A program made the position numbers and the translations under genes. Positions 6,675 through 7,086 of a stretch of DNA of 7,086 nt are shown piece after piece. Numbering within the stretch: position 1 is the first letter of the stretch; each line of letters opens with the position of its first letter. The notes under the pieces were generated by a model, which worked only from the letters and a program-made list of their open reading frames with translations, did not search any database and was not told the origin of the DNA. Origin of the DNA: Vulcanimicrobiia bacterium (GTDB taxonomy: Bacteria; Eremiobacterota; Eremiobacteria; Baltobacterales; Baltobacteraceae); the NCBI GenBank assembly GCA_024281135.1, contig JAMXLG010000211.1:1-7086 (forward strand), written 5' to 3'.

Positions 6675-7086
6675 GATTTAATCGCTTCGACCTCGATGTC
6701 GATGTCGATCGAATTGCCGGCAAAGGGATTGCCGTAAGTCATTCCCCACTGCGTTCGATCGATCGTCGCCTTCGCGGAGTATGCGATGTGGGTGCGGCCG
6801 CGCGGATCGGTCATACGGCCAAGATACTGCGCGTCTAACGAAATCGGATGCGTCTGACCGTGCATCGTCAGATCGCCGCTCATCGTGAAATGCGTTCCAT
6901 CGGAGCCGGTGATCTTCGTGCTCGCAAACTCCATCTTGGGGTAGGCTGTTACGTCAAAGAAATGCGGCGAGCGTAGGTCGGAATCGCGATCGGAGTTGCG
7001 CGTATCGACTCCCGAAGGGTCGAAGCTCGCATCGGCCGACACGGGAATATTGCTTCCGTCCGCTACGGAAACGCTCGCCGCTTTGA
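6671..7086 (-). CDS. YceI-family protein, N-terminus missing at window edge
   Basis: About 137 residues of a YceI-family protein, usually near 175-200 residues. These are lipocalin-like beta-barrels, mostly exported to the periplasm, that bind polyisoprenoids or similar long apolar molecules. The family core DTRNSDRDSDLRSPHFFDV is plain, followed by YPKMEF, a MSGDLTMHGQTHPI strand pair and the C-terminal TQWGMTYGNPFAG. A GTG at 7042 could be taken as a start. However, the frame stays open upstream to the window edge, and the residues there (VSVADGSNIPVSADASFDPS) match the normal middle of the family, so the true start and any signal peptide lie beyond 7086. The gene converges on the glycosyltransferase with no spacing. 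The family assignment is near certain; its ligand and whether it is periplasmic cannot be judged from the visible part. Confidence 0.92.
   Translation of the reverse strand, partial: KAASVSVADGSNIPVSADASFDPSGVDTRNSDRDSDLRSPHFFDVTAYPKMEFASTKITGSDGTHFTMSGDLTMHGQTHPISLDAQYLGRMTDPRGRTHIAYSAKATIDRTQWGMTYGNPFAGNSIDIDIEVEAIKS

Noticed and set aside
6690..6712. Short direct repeats of GATGTC near the end of the YceI-family gene
   Set aside because: They simply encode alternating Asp and Ile in a C-terminal beta strand and are too few to be a functional repeat array.
7040..7042. GTG as a possible start of the YceI-family gene
   Set aside because: The frame is open to the window edge and the upstream residues fit the family's middle region, so this codon is an internal valine.
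1..7086. CRISPR arrays, tRNAs, insertion sequences, inverted repeats and phage genes
   Set aside because: None is visible by eye. The window is continuous coding sequence with uniform base composition and no integrase, transposase or clear repeated units.

Overview
The window is GC-rich bacterial DNA and almost entirely coding. The only gap is a 23-base divergent junction near position 4100. It holds eight protein genes, two of them cut by the window edges. I see no rRNA, tRNA, CRISPR, insertion sequence or phage feature. The host cannot be fixed from this sequence. The style (dense packing, alanine- and arginine-rich proteins, many conserved hypothetical membrane proteins) would suit a soil-type lineage. 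Candidatus Eremiobacterota/WPS-2 is one weak guess that nothing here proves.

Left half, minus strand (read from 4093 down to 1): five genes sit head to tail with junctions of 3, 1 and 0 bases and one 17-base overlap, so they look like one operon. In transcription order they are a small lipoprotein, a crotonase-fold enoyl-CoA hydratase/isomerase homologue, an acyl-CoA dehydrogenase, an acyl-CoA synthetase of the benzoate/2-aminobenzoate-CoA ligase type, and a small two-helix membrane protein cut by the left edge. Ligase, flavin dehydrogenase and crotonase together read as a route that loads an aromatic or alicyclic carboxylic acid onto CoA and breaks it down by beta-oxidation-like steps. The closest known model is aerobic CoA-dependent 2-aminobenzoate degradation as described in Azoarcus evansii. 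The diagnostic enzyme of that pathway, 2-aminobenzoyl-CoA monooxygenase/reductase, is not in this window, so the substrate is an inference. The crotonase lacks both usual catalytic glutamates, so its exact reaction is open.

Right half, plus strand (4117 to 6674): two membrane-protein genes overlap by an ATGA and are probably translationally coupled. The first is an uncharacterised protein with about ten membrane segments and a striking set of His/Asp/Glu residues in its first half. The second is a GT39/PMT-like glycosyltransferase that would use a polyprenyl-phosphate sugar donor.

Right edge, minus strand (7086 to 6671): a YceI-family protein lacking its N-terminus. It converges on the glycosyltransferase so tightly that the two stop codons share the palindrome CTAG.

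The most interesting points are the non-canonical active site of the crotonase, the polar-residue set of the unknown membrane protein, and the lipoprotein at the head of a cytosolic CoA-catabolism operon.
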